Shown here: positions 37,992-52,749 of the stretch, in pieces
Numbering within the stretch: the first letter of the stretch is position 1
Layout: each line of letters opens with the position of its first letter
Assembly (NCBI GenBank): GCA_028767165.1
Contig: JARACJ010000014.1
Location: 1 to 64,000 of the forward strand
DNA: 64,000 bases
Source of the DNA: Proteobacteria bacterium DTSAM18
Lineage (GTDB): Bacteria; Myxococcota_A; UBA796; GCA-2862545
Direction: 5' to 3'
The notes under the pieces: model-generated
Told to the model about the DNA's origin: nothing
The model's database searches: none
Seen by the model: the letters and a program-made list of their open reading frames with translations, nothing else
Program-made: the position numbers and the translations under genes

Positions 37992-39545
37992 GTGAGCGTG
38001 TTCCGCAGGGCACTTCGGGAAGCGATGGGGGAGGGATCGGGGGCCCGCCGGTGGGTCTACGTCCCCTACGACCAGCTCACCCACGCGATCGGTCCGCTCT
38101 CGCGGCTCCGTCCTTCCGAGGCGGGCATCGTGCTGATCGAGAACCCGGAGAAGGGGGCGCGCAGGCCCTACCACAAGCAGAAGCTGGCCCTCGTCCTCAC
38201 CAGCCAGCGGCACTTCGCACTCGAGCAGGCGAAGCGTGGCGTGGCCGTTCGCTACGAGGTGGGGCCCTACGGCGACACGCTTCGTAGGCTCTCCGGTGAG
38301 CTCGGGCCCCTCACCATGATGCGCCCCGCCGAGCGTGAGCTCCGTGAGGAGCTGGCGCCTCTCGTCCAGGACGGCGCCCTCGTCGAGGAGCCCCACGAGG
38401 GCTGGTTGACCACACCGGAGGACTTCTCCGCGTCCTGTGGCGATCCGCCCTGGAGGATGGACACCTTCTACCGCCATGTCCGCACGCGCACGGGCATCCT
38501 GATGGACGACGACGGACAGCCCGCCGGTGGTCGCCTGTCCTTCGATGCCGACAACCGCAAGGCCTGGCCAGGGGAGCCCGCTCCGCCCGAAGTGCCCCGC
38601 TTCCGGCCGGACGACATCACCCGTGAGGTCGCGGCCCTCGTCGAGGATCGCTTCGGCGGTCATCCCGGAATCCTGGATGTCGGCGCATTGCCTGCCTCAC
38701 AGGCACAGGTCCGCCGCTTGTGGGACTGGGCGAGGACCTCCTGCCTGCCCGGGTTCGGTCCCTACGAGGACGCCATGGCGAGCGGCGAGCGCACCCTGTG
38801 GCACACCCGCATCTCCGGCGTGCTCAACCTGCACCGCATCACGCCCCGCGAGGTCCTCGACGACGTCCTCGCCCTGGAGCTCCCACTCGCGAGCAAGGAG
38901 GGGTTCATCCGGCAGCTGCTCGGGTGGCGGGAGTTCGTGCACCACGTCCACGAGGCCACCGATGGGCTGCGTTCGGTCCCGTCCAACGTGCTGGGGGCGT
39001 CCCGGGACCTTCCGGCGGCCTGGTGGGGCACGCCCTCGGGTCTTCGCTGTCTCGACGAGGTGGTCCGGGCGGTGTGGGAGGAGGGCTACTCCCACCACAT
39101 CACGCGCCTCATGGTGCTCTCGAACCTCGCGCTGTTGCTCGATGTCGATCCGCGACAGCTCACGGACTGGTTCTGGGTGGCCTACACCGACGCCTACGAC
39201 TGGGTGGTGGAGCCGAACGTCCTCGGCATGGGCGCCTTCGCCACGGGTACGCTGATGATCACGAAACCCTACGTGTCCGGTGCCGCCTACATCCACCGGA
39301 TGTCCGACTACTGCGCCGGGTGTGCGTTCCACCCCAAGAAGGACTGCCCGATCACTCCCATGTACTGGGCGTTCCTGCAGCGACACCGCGCATCCCTCGA
39401 AGGCAACCCACGCATGGCCATGCCCCTCGCGTCCTGCGCCCGAAGGTCGGATGCGCAGCGACAGCGCGATGCTGCAGTGTTCGAGCGGGTGGGGGAGCTG
39501 TTGACGGCGGGAGGCTTGGTGCGCCCGGACGATGTGGCTCCATGA
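37992..39545 (+). CDS. Fe-S bacterial cryptochrome/photolyase ((6-4) photolyase type)
   Basis: A 517-residue protein of the FeS-BCP / DPRP group, whose characterised Agrobacterium member repairs (6-4) photoproducts. The four cluster cysteines are present: C353 (GLRCLDEVV), C441 and C444 (YCAGC) and C452 (KKDCPI). The C444-C452 gap is shorter than in Agrobacterium. FAD-domain motifs include LWHTRISGVLNLHRITP, QLLGWREFVHHV and YDWVVEPNVLGMG. The start is GTG 37992 after GGGAGG. Its stop overlaps the alkB-like start (ATGA), so both are cotranscribed. Confidence 0.9.
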   Translation: MSVFRRALREAMGEGSGARRWVYVPYDQLTHAIGPLSRLRPSEAGIVLIENPEKGARRPYHKQKLALVLTSQRHFALEQAKRGVAVRYEVGPYGDTLRRLSGELGPLTMMRPAERELREELAPLVQDGALVEEPHEGWLTTPEDFSASCGDPPWRMDTFYRHVRTRTGILMDDDGQPAGGRLSFDADNRKAWPGEPAPPEVPRFRPDDITREVAALVEDRFGGHPGILDVGALPASQAQVRRLWDWARTSCLPGFGPYEDAMASGERTLWHTRISGVLNLHRITPREVLDDVLALELPLASKEGFIRQLLGWREFVHHVHEATDGLRSVPSNVLGASRDLPAAWWGTPSGLRCLDEVVRAVWEEGYSHHITRLMVLSNLALLLDVDPRQLTDWFWVAYTDAYDWVVEPNVLGMGAFATGTLMITKPYVSGAAYIHRMSDYCAGCAFHPKKDCPITPMYWAFLQRHRASLEGNPRMAMPLASCARRSDAQRQRDAAVFERVGELLTAGGLVRPDDVAP

Positions 39546-40129
39546 GGCGACTGGACCTACCGGACGCCGACATCAGCCTGTGGCCCGCCTTCCTGGGGGA
39601 GCACGAGGCCACGGCGCTTCTGCGCGAGCTGCTCGGTGCCATTCCCTGGCGGCGTGACACCATCACGGTGTTCGGACGTACCCATCCGATCCCCCGGCTG
39701 CACCAGTGGTTCGCGGATGACGGGCGCGCCTACACCTGGTCGGGCCTCACCATGGAGCCTGCGCCCTGGCCAGATGGACTGCTGCGGATCCGCGCGCGGC
39801 TCCTCGCACACACGGGTGTCGACTTCGACGGCTGCCTGGCCAACCTGTACCGGGACGGCCAGGACGCCATGGGGTGGCACGCTGACGACGAGCCCGAGCT
39901 CGGTCCGGAGCCGGTGATCGCGAGCGTGAGCCTCGGCGCCTCACGGGACTTCCAGCTCCGTCACCGCACCCGCAAGGACCTTCCCACCACGACGATCACG
40001 CTCCCCCATGGCAGCCTGCTGGTCATGGAGGGTCCTACCCAGGCCCACTGGAAGCACCAGCTGCCTCGCAGGATGCGTGTGGTGGAGCCCAGGATCAACC
40101 TGACGTTCCGCCGGATGTTCGAGGGCTGA
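39542..40129 (+). CDS. AlkB-family DNA-repair dioxygenase
   Basis: A 195-residue Fe(II)/2-oxoglutarate dioxygenase that oxidatively removes alkyl groups from DNA bases. The iron ligands are H113 and D115 (MGWHADDE) and H172 (WKHQLPRR). The 2-oxoglutarate/substrate arginines are R184 and R190 in RINLTFR. The layout is closer to human ALKBH2/3 than to E. coli AlkB. It overlaps the Fe-S photolyase stop by four bases, giving a two-gene direct-reversal repair operon. Confidence 0.92.
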   Translation: MRRLDLPDADISLWPAFLGEHEATALLRELLGAIPWRRDTITVFGRTHPIPRLHQWFADDGRAYTWSGLTMEPAPWPDGLLRIRARLLAHTGVDFDGCLANLYRDGQDAMGWHADDEPELGPEPVIASVSLGASRDFQLRHRTRKDLPTTTITLPHGSLLVMEGPTQAHWKHQLPRRMRVVEPRINLTFRRMFEG

Positions 40130-40166
40130 CGCGCGCTGAGCTTCGGTGCCCTACGAGCGTCCTGCC

Positions 40167-43088
40167 TCACACGTGCGCCCCACCGCGTCGCCCTTGACCA
40201 GGGGCGGCGGCGTCACGGCGCGGCTGCGGAGGTGCCAGGGGCAGGTCGACCACCACGCGGGTGCCGAAGGCGGAGTCCTGGACGCTGATGCGTCCGCCGT
40301 GGAGCTGTACCACCTGCCGTGCGAACGCGAGGCCGATGCCGGTGCCTTTCGGGTGGTCCTGCAGCTGCACGTACCGCTCGAACACCCGCTCCCGGTCTTC
40401 GGGGGCGATGCCCGGGCCCTCGTCCACGACCTCGATGTGGGCGTGGCCGTCCTCGGTACGCAGGAGCACCCTCACGGGGCGGTCTTCCGGCGAGAATCGG
40501 GTCGCGTTGTCGAGAAGGTGGGTCAGGGCGCGGGCCATGAGGTCCCCGTCGTACACCGCGGGGGTGAGAGAGGCGTCCACCTCGATCTCCACGCCGGTGG
40601 CGAGAGAGGTCTGCTCCGACAGGACCCGCAGGAGCGCGGCGAGATCACCCTGCGTTGCTTGGAAGCCCAGGCGACCGAGATCCGCACGGGCGGTGTCGAA
40701 CAGCTGGTCCACCAGATCCGACAGCTGCTCGAGGGAGCGGATCAGGAAGGCGCGGCTGCGGGGGGAGTTGTCGTGCAGCGTGGCCGCGGCGACCTTCAGG
40801 GGCGCGCGCAGCTCCTGGGCGACCTGGGTGATGAAGTGATCCCGCGCGCGGGACTGGGCCTGCAGCCGTCGGGCCTGCTCGGCGACGGTGTCCCGGCTGT
40901 GCTGCAGCGCCTGGGTGCGTTCCTCGACGAGAGCCTCCAGGGTCTCCTCGCGGCGTCGGGCGGCTCGGCGGACGAGGCGGAGGATCAGCGCCATGACCCC
41001 GGCGAGTGCCACGATGGCGAGAAGGCGGAGCTCCTGGCGCTCCCAGCCGACGGGCGGCCGATGGACGGTGGACGAAGAGGGTTCCGACCACTCGCCTCCC
41101 AGCCGCCAGCGCCAGGCGACGGTCGTGGCCCCGGGGGGCAGGGAATCGAGGTGCAGATCACCTTGAGCCCGCGTCCACGGGCCGTCACCGATGCGGTACT
41201 GGATCTGGACCTGGTCCCGGTTGCGGGGGGCTTCGATGCGCCAGGCTCCCATGAAAGGGAGCGTGTCGGACTTCCAGGCCAGGTCGACGTGTGCGGTCGG
41301 CAGCTCGAAGGTGGCGGGGTCCACGCCGATCAGCCCGTCCTGGCTGGCGAACCACAGCCGGCCGTCGGTGCCTCTCGCCCAGCTGTAGCGGTTGCCGCCA
41401 TTGAGTTCGGCATTCGAAGCACCGTCGCGCTGACCCAGCAGCAGGAGGGGGATGTCGTCCCGCTGACCACGGGCGTAGGCGCGGAAGTGCTCCAGGGAGC
41501 CGACGGCGAGGCCCGCGTTGTTGGGGAACCAGAGCCTTCCCCTGTCGTCTGGAACCAGCCCGTGGCCACCGGAGGAAGGGAGCCCGGCACGCAGGCAGCG
41601 GGGCGCGCCCCTGCCAGGATGGCCGGCAGAGACGCACAGGCCGTCTTCTTCGGTGACGATCCAGACGTCGTCGCCGTCCCGGAACAGGTCCCGCACCACG
41701 CCCAGCTCACGTGACCAGGCCGGTACGTGCCAGGAGCCATCCGGCAGCTGCCACGCGATGCCGAAGTCACCGACCGTGATGTGGCCGTCCTCGTGCTCCT
41801 CCACGTCACGTGGGGGAAGGAGCGGACCGTCCTTGGTGGACGCGTGGTCCCAGCCGTCGGGTTGCTTCTGGAACAGTCCCCGTGATCCCCCGACCCAACG
41901 GGCCGGCCCGGTCGCGGGATGGGTGAAGGGATCCCACCCGACGTTCGGGCCTCCCAGACTGAGGTCGTAGTGGTTGTCCTCCACGGGGATGTCGTCGACC
42001 CGGGCGGCTACGAGCGTGTAGAGGGTGCCGGCGAGCGGGGGGAACCTCCTGGCCTCTTCTGGCGGCAGATCCTCCCAGGGGATGCCGGGGCGGTCGTGGG
42101 TGAAGTCGTACCAGCCATGTCGGTTGTCGAGGCCCCACAGGTCGCCCGCTGTCGTGATGTGCACCTTCGCGACCACCTGGTGGGGAGCGGCGGCCCGGAG
42201 GTTGAAGAGGGGTACCCTGCGCAGGCGGACGAGCCCCTGCCCGCGGGTCGTCGCCCAGATGTGGCCGGCGTCGTCCTGCAGGACCCGGTTGATGGACACC
42301 TCGGCGTCCCACAGCGGCACGTCGTCGATGAAGAGGGTGCGACCCTGCCAGGAGAGGTCGTCGGTCGCCGAGATGATCCTGGGTTCGATGGGTTGCTCGA
42401 TGCAGGGCTCACAAGGGACCACACGATCGTCGACGATCTGGCGGCTCGGGCTGCTGTGGGCCCACACGCGTCCCTGGGGGTCCACGCTGATCCTGTGCAG
42501 GTTGCGGTGTGGGTCGGGACTGGCTTCCAGCCGCACCTGCCGTCCGTCCGGGTGGACGTGGAGCAGATCGAAGTCGGGGTGTGAGCCGTGGACCCACCAC
42601 CCGCCATCGGCATCCCGCATGAAGCTGGTGGCCTGGTCGAAGGGCACGTCGAACGTCAGGATGGGATGGGGCTGCTCGTCCAGGCGGTAGATGTGCCGGT
42701 CGTCGAAGGCATACGGGAGGAGGTCCCCATTGATCCGGAGGTGCGGGTAGAGGGTCCAGCCGGGGTCCTCGAACCGGGCGATGCCGCCCATGTTGAGTGA
42801 GACCCAGACCGAGCCGTCTTGGGCCAGGCGGACATCCTCGGTTCGCGAGACACCGAGGTCGTCGTGGGGCACGATCTCCAGCTGATCCTTCTCGATGCGC
42901 ACCGGCCCCTCGAGGCTGCTGACCCAGATGGCGCCGGTCCGATCCTGCACCAGACCATTGGGGTGCAGATCCGGGAGTCCATCTTCCAGGTCGAAGCGGT
43001 CGACCACCCAGCCCGGCTGGAGCACGGGCTCGGTGGACTGGGCGTTCGCGGTGGCCGAGAAGTGGGCTGCGAGCAGGAAAGGAAGCAT
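40167..43088 (-). CDS. Propeller sensor histidine-kinase homolog lacking the H-box His
   Basis: A 973-residue protein: signal peptide ending ATANA; periplasmic two-component-regulator propeller repeats (GLVQDRTGAIWVSSLEG; LQDDAGHIWATTRGQGLV; VPDDRGRLWFPNNAGLAVG); a beta-sandwich; one membrane helix (~687-706); a coiled linker; and HisKA and HATPase domains. The ATP site is intact: N-box HLLDNATRFS, G1 DEGPGIA, G2 GTGIGLAFA. The H-box reads VAQELRAPLK where SHELRTPL is expected, so the phospho-accepting His is Gln758 (codon 40815-40817). No response regulator is adjacent. Starting at 43088 preserves the signal peptide; the longer frame to 43154 does not. Confidence 0.85.
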   Translation of the reverse strand: MLPFLLAAHFSATANAQSTEPVLQPGWVVDRFDLEDGLPDLHPNGLVQDRTGAIWVSSLEGPVRIEKDQLEIVPHDDLGVSRTEDVRLAQDGSVWVSLNMGGIARFEDPGWTLYPHLRINGDLLPYAFDDRHIYRLDEQPHPILTFDVPFDQATSFMRDADGGWWVHGSHPDFDLLHVHPDGRQVRLEASPDPHRNLHRISVDPQGRVWAHSSPSRQIVDDRVVPCEPCIEQPIEPRIISATDDLSWQGRTLFIDDVPLWDAEVSINRVLQDDAGHIWATTRGQGLVRLRRVPLFNLRAAAPHQVVAKVHITTAGDLWGLDNRHGWYDFTHDRPGIPWEDLPPEEARRFPPLAGTLYTLVAARVDDIPVEDNHYDLSLGGPNVGWDPFTHPATGPARWVGGSRGLFQKQPDGWDHASTKDGPLLPPRDVEEHEDGHITVGDFGIAWQLPDGSWHVPAWSRELGVVRDLFRDGDDVWIVTEEDGLCVSAGHPGRGAPRCLRAGLPSSGGHGLVPDDRGRLWFPNNAGLAVGSLEHFRAYARGQRDDIPLLLLGQRDGASNAELNGGNRYSWARGTDGRLWFASQDGLIGVDPATFELPTAHVDLAWKSDTLPFMGAWRIEAPRNRDQVQIQYRIGDGPWTRAQGDLHLDSLPPGATTVAWRWRLGGEWSEPSSSTVHRPPVGWERQELRLLAIVALAGVMALILRLVRRAARRREETLEALVEERTQALQHSRDTVAEQARRLQAQSRARDHFITQVAQELRAPLKVAAATLHDNSPRSRAFLIRSLEQLSDLVDQLFDTARADLGRLGFQATQGDLAALLRVLSEQTSLATGVEIEVDASLTPAVYDGDLMARALTHLLDNATRFSPEDRPVRVLLRTEDGHAHIEVVDEGPGIAPEDRERVFERYVQLQDHPKGTGIGLAFARQVVQLHGGRISVQDSAFGTRVVVDLPLAPPQPRRDAAAPGQGRRGGAHV

Positions 43089-43249
43089 GCCCACATGGTA
43101 GCGCGGGTGCGTACGGGATGGTGTGCCAATGTGCCGGCGGAGGGGCGAGCACATGGCGGTCCGATGGCTGACGGAAGAGGAACGATGGGCATCAATGGTG
43201 GGGTGGGCCGGTCGATGACAGGTCGACGTTCCTTGCGACGGAGGCCCTC

Positions 43250-44104
43250 ATGAACCCGGAACACCAACAGATTCGAGACCAGCAGAAAGAGGCGTGGGAC
43301 AAGACGAGCCCGAGCTGGAAGAAGTGGGACGACATCACCATGGCGTTCATCCAGCCCGTGGGGGAGGCCATCGTGACCCGTGTGGCGGTGCAGCCGACCG
43401 ATCGTGTGCTGGACGTGGCGGGCGGCACCGGCCAGCCGGGGATGATGGAGGCGATGCTGGCCACCGAAGGCGAGGTGGTGGTCGCCGATCTCTCGGAAGG
43501 CATGCTGGGCGTGGCCCGGGAACACGCCGAGGCGGCGGGACTGGCGAACATGTCGTTCCAGCAGGCCGATGCCGGGGCGCTGCCCTTCGAGGATGGCGCC
43601 TTCGACGTGGTCACTTGCCGGTTCGGCCACATGTTCTTCCCGGATGTGGCCCGGGCCACGGCGGAGATGGCCAGGGTGGCGAAGCCCGGAGGCCGGGTGT
43701 GTGCGGCGGTGTGGGGCATGCCGGAGGACAACCCCTGGGGCGCCATGATCATGGGCACCATCCGGGAGCACATCGAGATGCCCCCGCCGGGTCCCGATGC
43801 GCCGGGGTTGTTCCGGCTCGGCCAGCAGGGACTGCTGGCCAAGCAGTTCGTGGATGCCGGGCTCGAGGAGGTCACCGAGGAGACCCTCGAGGGGGTCAAC
43901 ACCTTCGAGAGCGGGGAGCAGTACTGGTCGATGATGACCGAGGTGGCGGCGCCCATCGCCGCGGTCCTCGCGGCGGCGGACGACGACACCGTGCAGGCCA
44001 TCCGCCGGGAGGTGATCGCCCGGGCGGAAGGCACCACGAACGACGGGTCCGTGGTGCTGCCGTGGAAGGCCATCGTCGTGCACGGCATCAAGCCGGGCGC
44101 GTGA
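43250..44104 (+). CDS. SAM-dependent methyltransferase (UbiE-like, Methyltransf_11)
   Basis: A 284-residue class I methyltransferase. SAM motif I is VLDVAGGTGQPG, motif II ADLSEGMLGVA, and motif III GALPFEDGAFDVVTCRFG. The length and motif III resemble the UbiE/MenG group, but the active-site detail needed to call quinone methylation is lacking, so the substrate is unknown. The ATG follows GGAGGCCC. Convergent with the first OmpA gene. Confidence 0.85.
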   Translation: MNPEHQQIRDQQKEAWDKTSPSWKKWDDITMAFIQPVGEAIVTRVAVQPTDRVLDVAGGTGQPGMMEAMLATEGEVVVADLSEGMLGVAREHAEAAGLANMSFQQADAGALPFEDGAFDVVTCRFGHMFFPDVARATAEMARVAKPGGRVCAAVWGMPEDNPWGAMIMGTIREHIEMPPPGPDAPGLFRLGQQGLLAKQFVDAGLEEVTEETLEGVNTFESGEQYWSMMTEVAAPIAAVLAAADDDTVQAIRREVIARAEGTTNDGSVVLPWKAIVVHGIKPGA

Positions 44105-44123
44105 GGCCGCGCTCCGCGGGCGC

Positions 44124-45595
44124 TCAGTCCTTGTCGGAGGCCTTCTGTGCACCGTCCGCTTCAATCCGGAACTCCACACGGCGGTTCTGGAAGCGTCCGT
44201 CGCGGGTGTCGTTGGAGGCGGTGGGGGTACCCTCGCCGAAGCCGCGGATGGTCAGGCGGCTCGCCTCGACGCCGGCCGCCATCAGGTAGGCCTTGACCGC
44301 TTTCGCGCGGCGCAGGGACAGGGCCTGGTTGTACGCGTCGTCGCCGCGGAAGTCGGTGTGGCCCTCGATGTGCACGTGGGTGATCTCGGGGGTGGCCTTC
44401 AGGGTACCGGCCACCTCGTCGAGGCGGGCCTTCGCCTCGGGGCGCAGGTCGTACGCGTCGAAGTCGAAGTGCACGACGGGCAGCACGACCGTGGACGGGT
44501 CGAACGCCGGCGGCGGCTCCACCAGGGACGCGACCTGCTCGGGCTGCGGGCAGCCGTCGTCGGGGGCTTCGCCCAGGCCGTCCTCGGGCTCCTCGAGGCA
44601 GGGGTCCACCTCGTCGACCCAGCCGTCGCCGTCGAGGTCCGAGGGCGTCGGGGGCGCTGGGATGTCGTCGACCACGACGGGCTCGGGCTGGACCGGACCC
44701 TTGCCGAAGGTCCAACCGAGACCGGTGAAGGCCCGCAGGGCGGCGGCGGAGGCGCCCTTGGTGACACCGGTGCCGATGCCCGCGTGCAGACGCAGGCCAC
44801 CGCGGGTGCGGCCGCGGGCCGAGAGCAGAACTTCGACGGGGGTGCCGGTGAGGGCGCGGGCCTGCTCCTTCAGGACGTGCCGCCCGGTGGCCTCGACGTG
44901 CATGGCGAAGCCGTCGGTGAGCTGCACGCCGACGCTGCCACCGAACCGCAGGTTGGAGCCCCAGGCGATGTCGGCGACGGACGCCTCGGGCAGGGCTTCG
45001 CCGCCCACCTGCAGGGAGCTGGAGATGGGGCCGCCCTGCAGGGTGGTGACGAGGAGGCCGCCGCCGGAGAAACCGCCGGCGCCCATGTACTTCTCCTTCG
45101 AGCCCGTGGGGGCCTTGCCGTAGGGGACGGCGGACAGGCTCACGGAGAAGCCCTCGTCCTTCGGCAGCACGAGGCCGATGGGCACCGCCAGCGTGAGGTC
45201 GCCGAGTCCGGCGCCCTGGGGCCCCTCACGGTCCTGGGAGGTCATCCACAGGGGCATGTCGACGGTGATGCCGACGCGCTCGTGGGGGTTGTACTGGCCG
45301 CCGAGGTTCACGCCGACGAGGTGGTCGAGCAGGGGCTCACGGGTGCTCACGCCGTCCCAGGTGGTGCGGTAGAGCACGAGCGGCGCGTTGGCGTACTCGA
45401 AGCTGGCCCACATGGCTCCGCTGCCGGCCCGCTGGGCCTCGGCCCGCCACAGGCTCAGGGGGTCGAGCAGGTCACCGTCGCCCACGGGGGTGAAGGGGCT
45501 GTGGGCGTCGAAGCCGCCGCTGCTGGGGATTTCGGTGTCCTGGGCGAGGGCAGGGGTGCCGAGGAGGAGGACGAGGGGAAGGCTGGTGCGGACCA

Positions 45596-45596
<1 letters not shown>
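44124..45596 (-). CDS. Outer-membrane beta-barrel/OmpA protein of module 1
   Basis: A 490-residue protein: signal peptide (to ALAQ), then an outer-membrane barrel region (about 25-300) with alternating strands ending in WTFGKG. A Pro-rich linker with a single Ca-type loop (DLDGDGWVDEVDPC) leads to an OmpA peptidoglycan-binding domain (~370-480). The latter contains HFDFDAYDLRPEA, EGHTDFRGDDAYNQALSLRRA and GFGEGTP; the Asp and Arg that grip diaminopimelate are present. The start overlaps the stop of the giant repeat gene by one base. Compared with its two paralogs it has lost most of the TSP3 linker. Confidence 0.85.
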
Positions 45597-51703
<6,107 letters not shown>

Positions 51704-51741
51704 GTCGGCACCTTGTGTGGCTGAAGATCCGGATGAAGCGA

Positions 51742-51770
51742 CATATTGATCGGATCCGCGATTCTCGCAA
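51742..51770 (-). promoter_or_regulatory. Weak promoter candidate for module 1
   Basis: On the minus strand, TTGCGA (51765-51770) and AATATG (51742-51747) are separated by 17 bp and lie about 40 bp upstream of the giant gene start, in the most AT-rich stretch of this gap. The -10 match is poor. Confidence 0.3.
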
Positions 51771-51877
51771 GCCGGTACCGTACAAGTCCATGTTTCGTTG
51801 CTGGGGGGCAACAATTCGTCAGGCGGGCACGGCCGCCGGAAACGGGGCGGCGACAGGCCCGCCTGCCGCCAAGTGGC

Positions 51878-52684
51878 TCATTGGGCCTGGAAGAAGCCCC
51901 AGATCGCCTCGCCGGCGAAGGCGGGCCAGTCGTGGTTGCCGCCGTGCTCACACCACTGCACGTCTTCGGTGCAGCCCTTGAAGATCACGCAACCCTGTGG
52001 ATCCACCGGTGTGGTGGCCTCGCTGCAGGCGTTCACCTCGAGCCAGGTCTCGAGGGCGGTCTCGCCCTCGGCGAAGGCGACGACCTCGTCGTTCGTGCCG
52101 TGGGTGAGCCAGGTCGCGACCTCGCCCCCACAGGCCCCGTGTTTCGGGGGGCCACCGGCGACGGAGGCGATGGCCCGCACCACGTCGCTCCGGTAGCAGC
52201 CGAGGTGGTTGCTCATGTAGCCGCCGAAGCTGTGACCGGCGGAGAACACCCGGTCGCGGTCGATGCACAGGTTGTCTGCAACGTGCGCGAGCATGGCGTC
52301 GAAGAACGCGTAGTCGTCGCTCTCGGGGACGAGATCCCAGCCCGTGACGCCGATCACCGGCAGGGGCAGGGCGTCGGGCCACACGATGATGGCCTGCTCG
52401 GACGCGGTCTGCAGACCGAAGTAGTACCTCGCGCCCGCGGCGGATCCACCCATGCCGTGCCAGGCGAACACGACGGGCCAGGCGACGTCCGGGTCGTAGT
52501 CCGGGGGGATCGACAGCAGGAACGTGCGCTCGACCCCCGCGACCTCGAGGACCGTGGGGAGCTCGGTGGGAAGGGTGCCGCACCCCGCGGAGCGTGTGCC
52601 GAGGGCAGCGGTGTCGGCGGGGGGCGGAGCGGCGTCGGTGCAGGCCAGGAGCGCCAGGAACGGCGCGAGGCGAAGGATGGGCAT
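51878..52684 (-). CDS. CE1/PHB-depolymerase-like esterase lipoprotein
   Basis: A 268-residue lipoprotein (signal APFLALLACTD) with an alpha/beta hydrolase fold of the LpqC/feruloyl-esterase type. The nucleophile is in SAGHSFGGYMSN, the acid in THGTNDEVVAF, and the histidine in CEHGGNHDWP; the oxyanion segment is AWHGMGGSAAGA. Several cysteines probably form disulfides. Starts at ATG 52684 after CGGGAGG. The substrate could be polyhydroxyalkanoate, feruloylated polysaccharide or another ester. Confidence 0.85.
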   Translation of the reverse strand: MPILRLAPFLALLACTDAAPPPADTAALGTRSAGCGTLPTELPTVLEVAGVERTFLLSIPPDYDPDVAWPVVFAWHGMGGSAAGARYYFGLQTASEQAIIVWPDALPLPVIGVTGWDLVPESDDYAFFDAMLAHVADNLCIDRDRVFSAGHSFGGYMSNHLGCYRSDVVRAIASVAGGPPKHGACGGEVATWLTHGTNDEVVAFAEGETALETWLEVNACSEATTPVDPQGCVIFKGCTEDVQWCEHGGNHDWPAFAGEAIWGFFQAQ

Positions 52685-52749
52685 GGGACCTCCCGAAAGG
52701 TCGCGCATCCTACACCATGACGGGCCGCGGGTTCTCGGGAAAGCTACGC

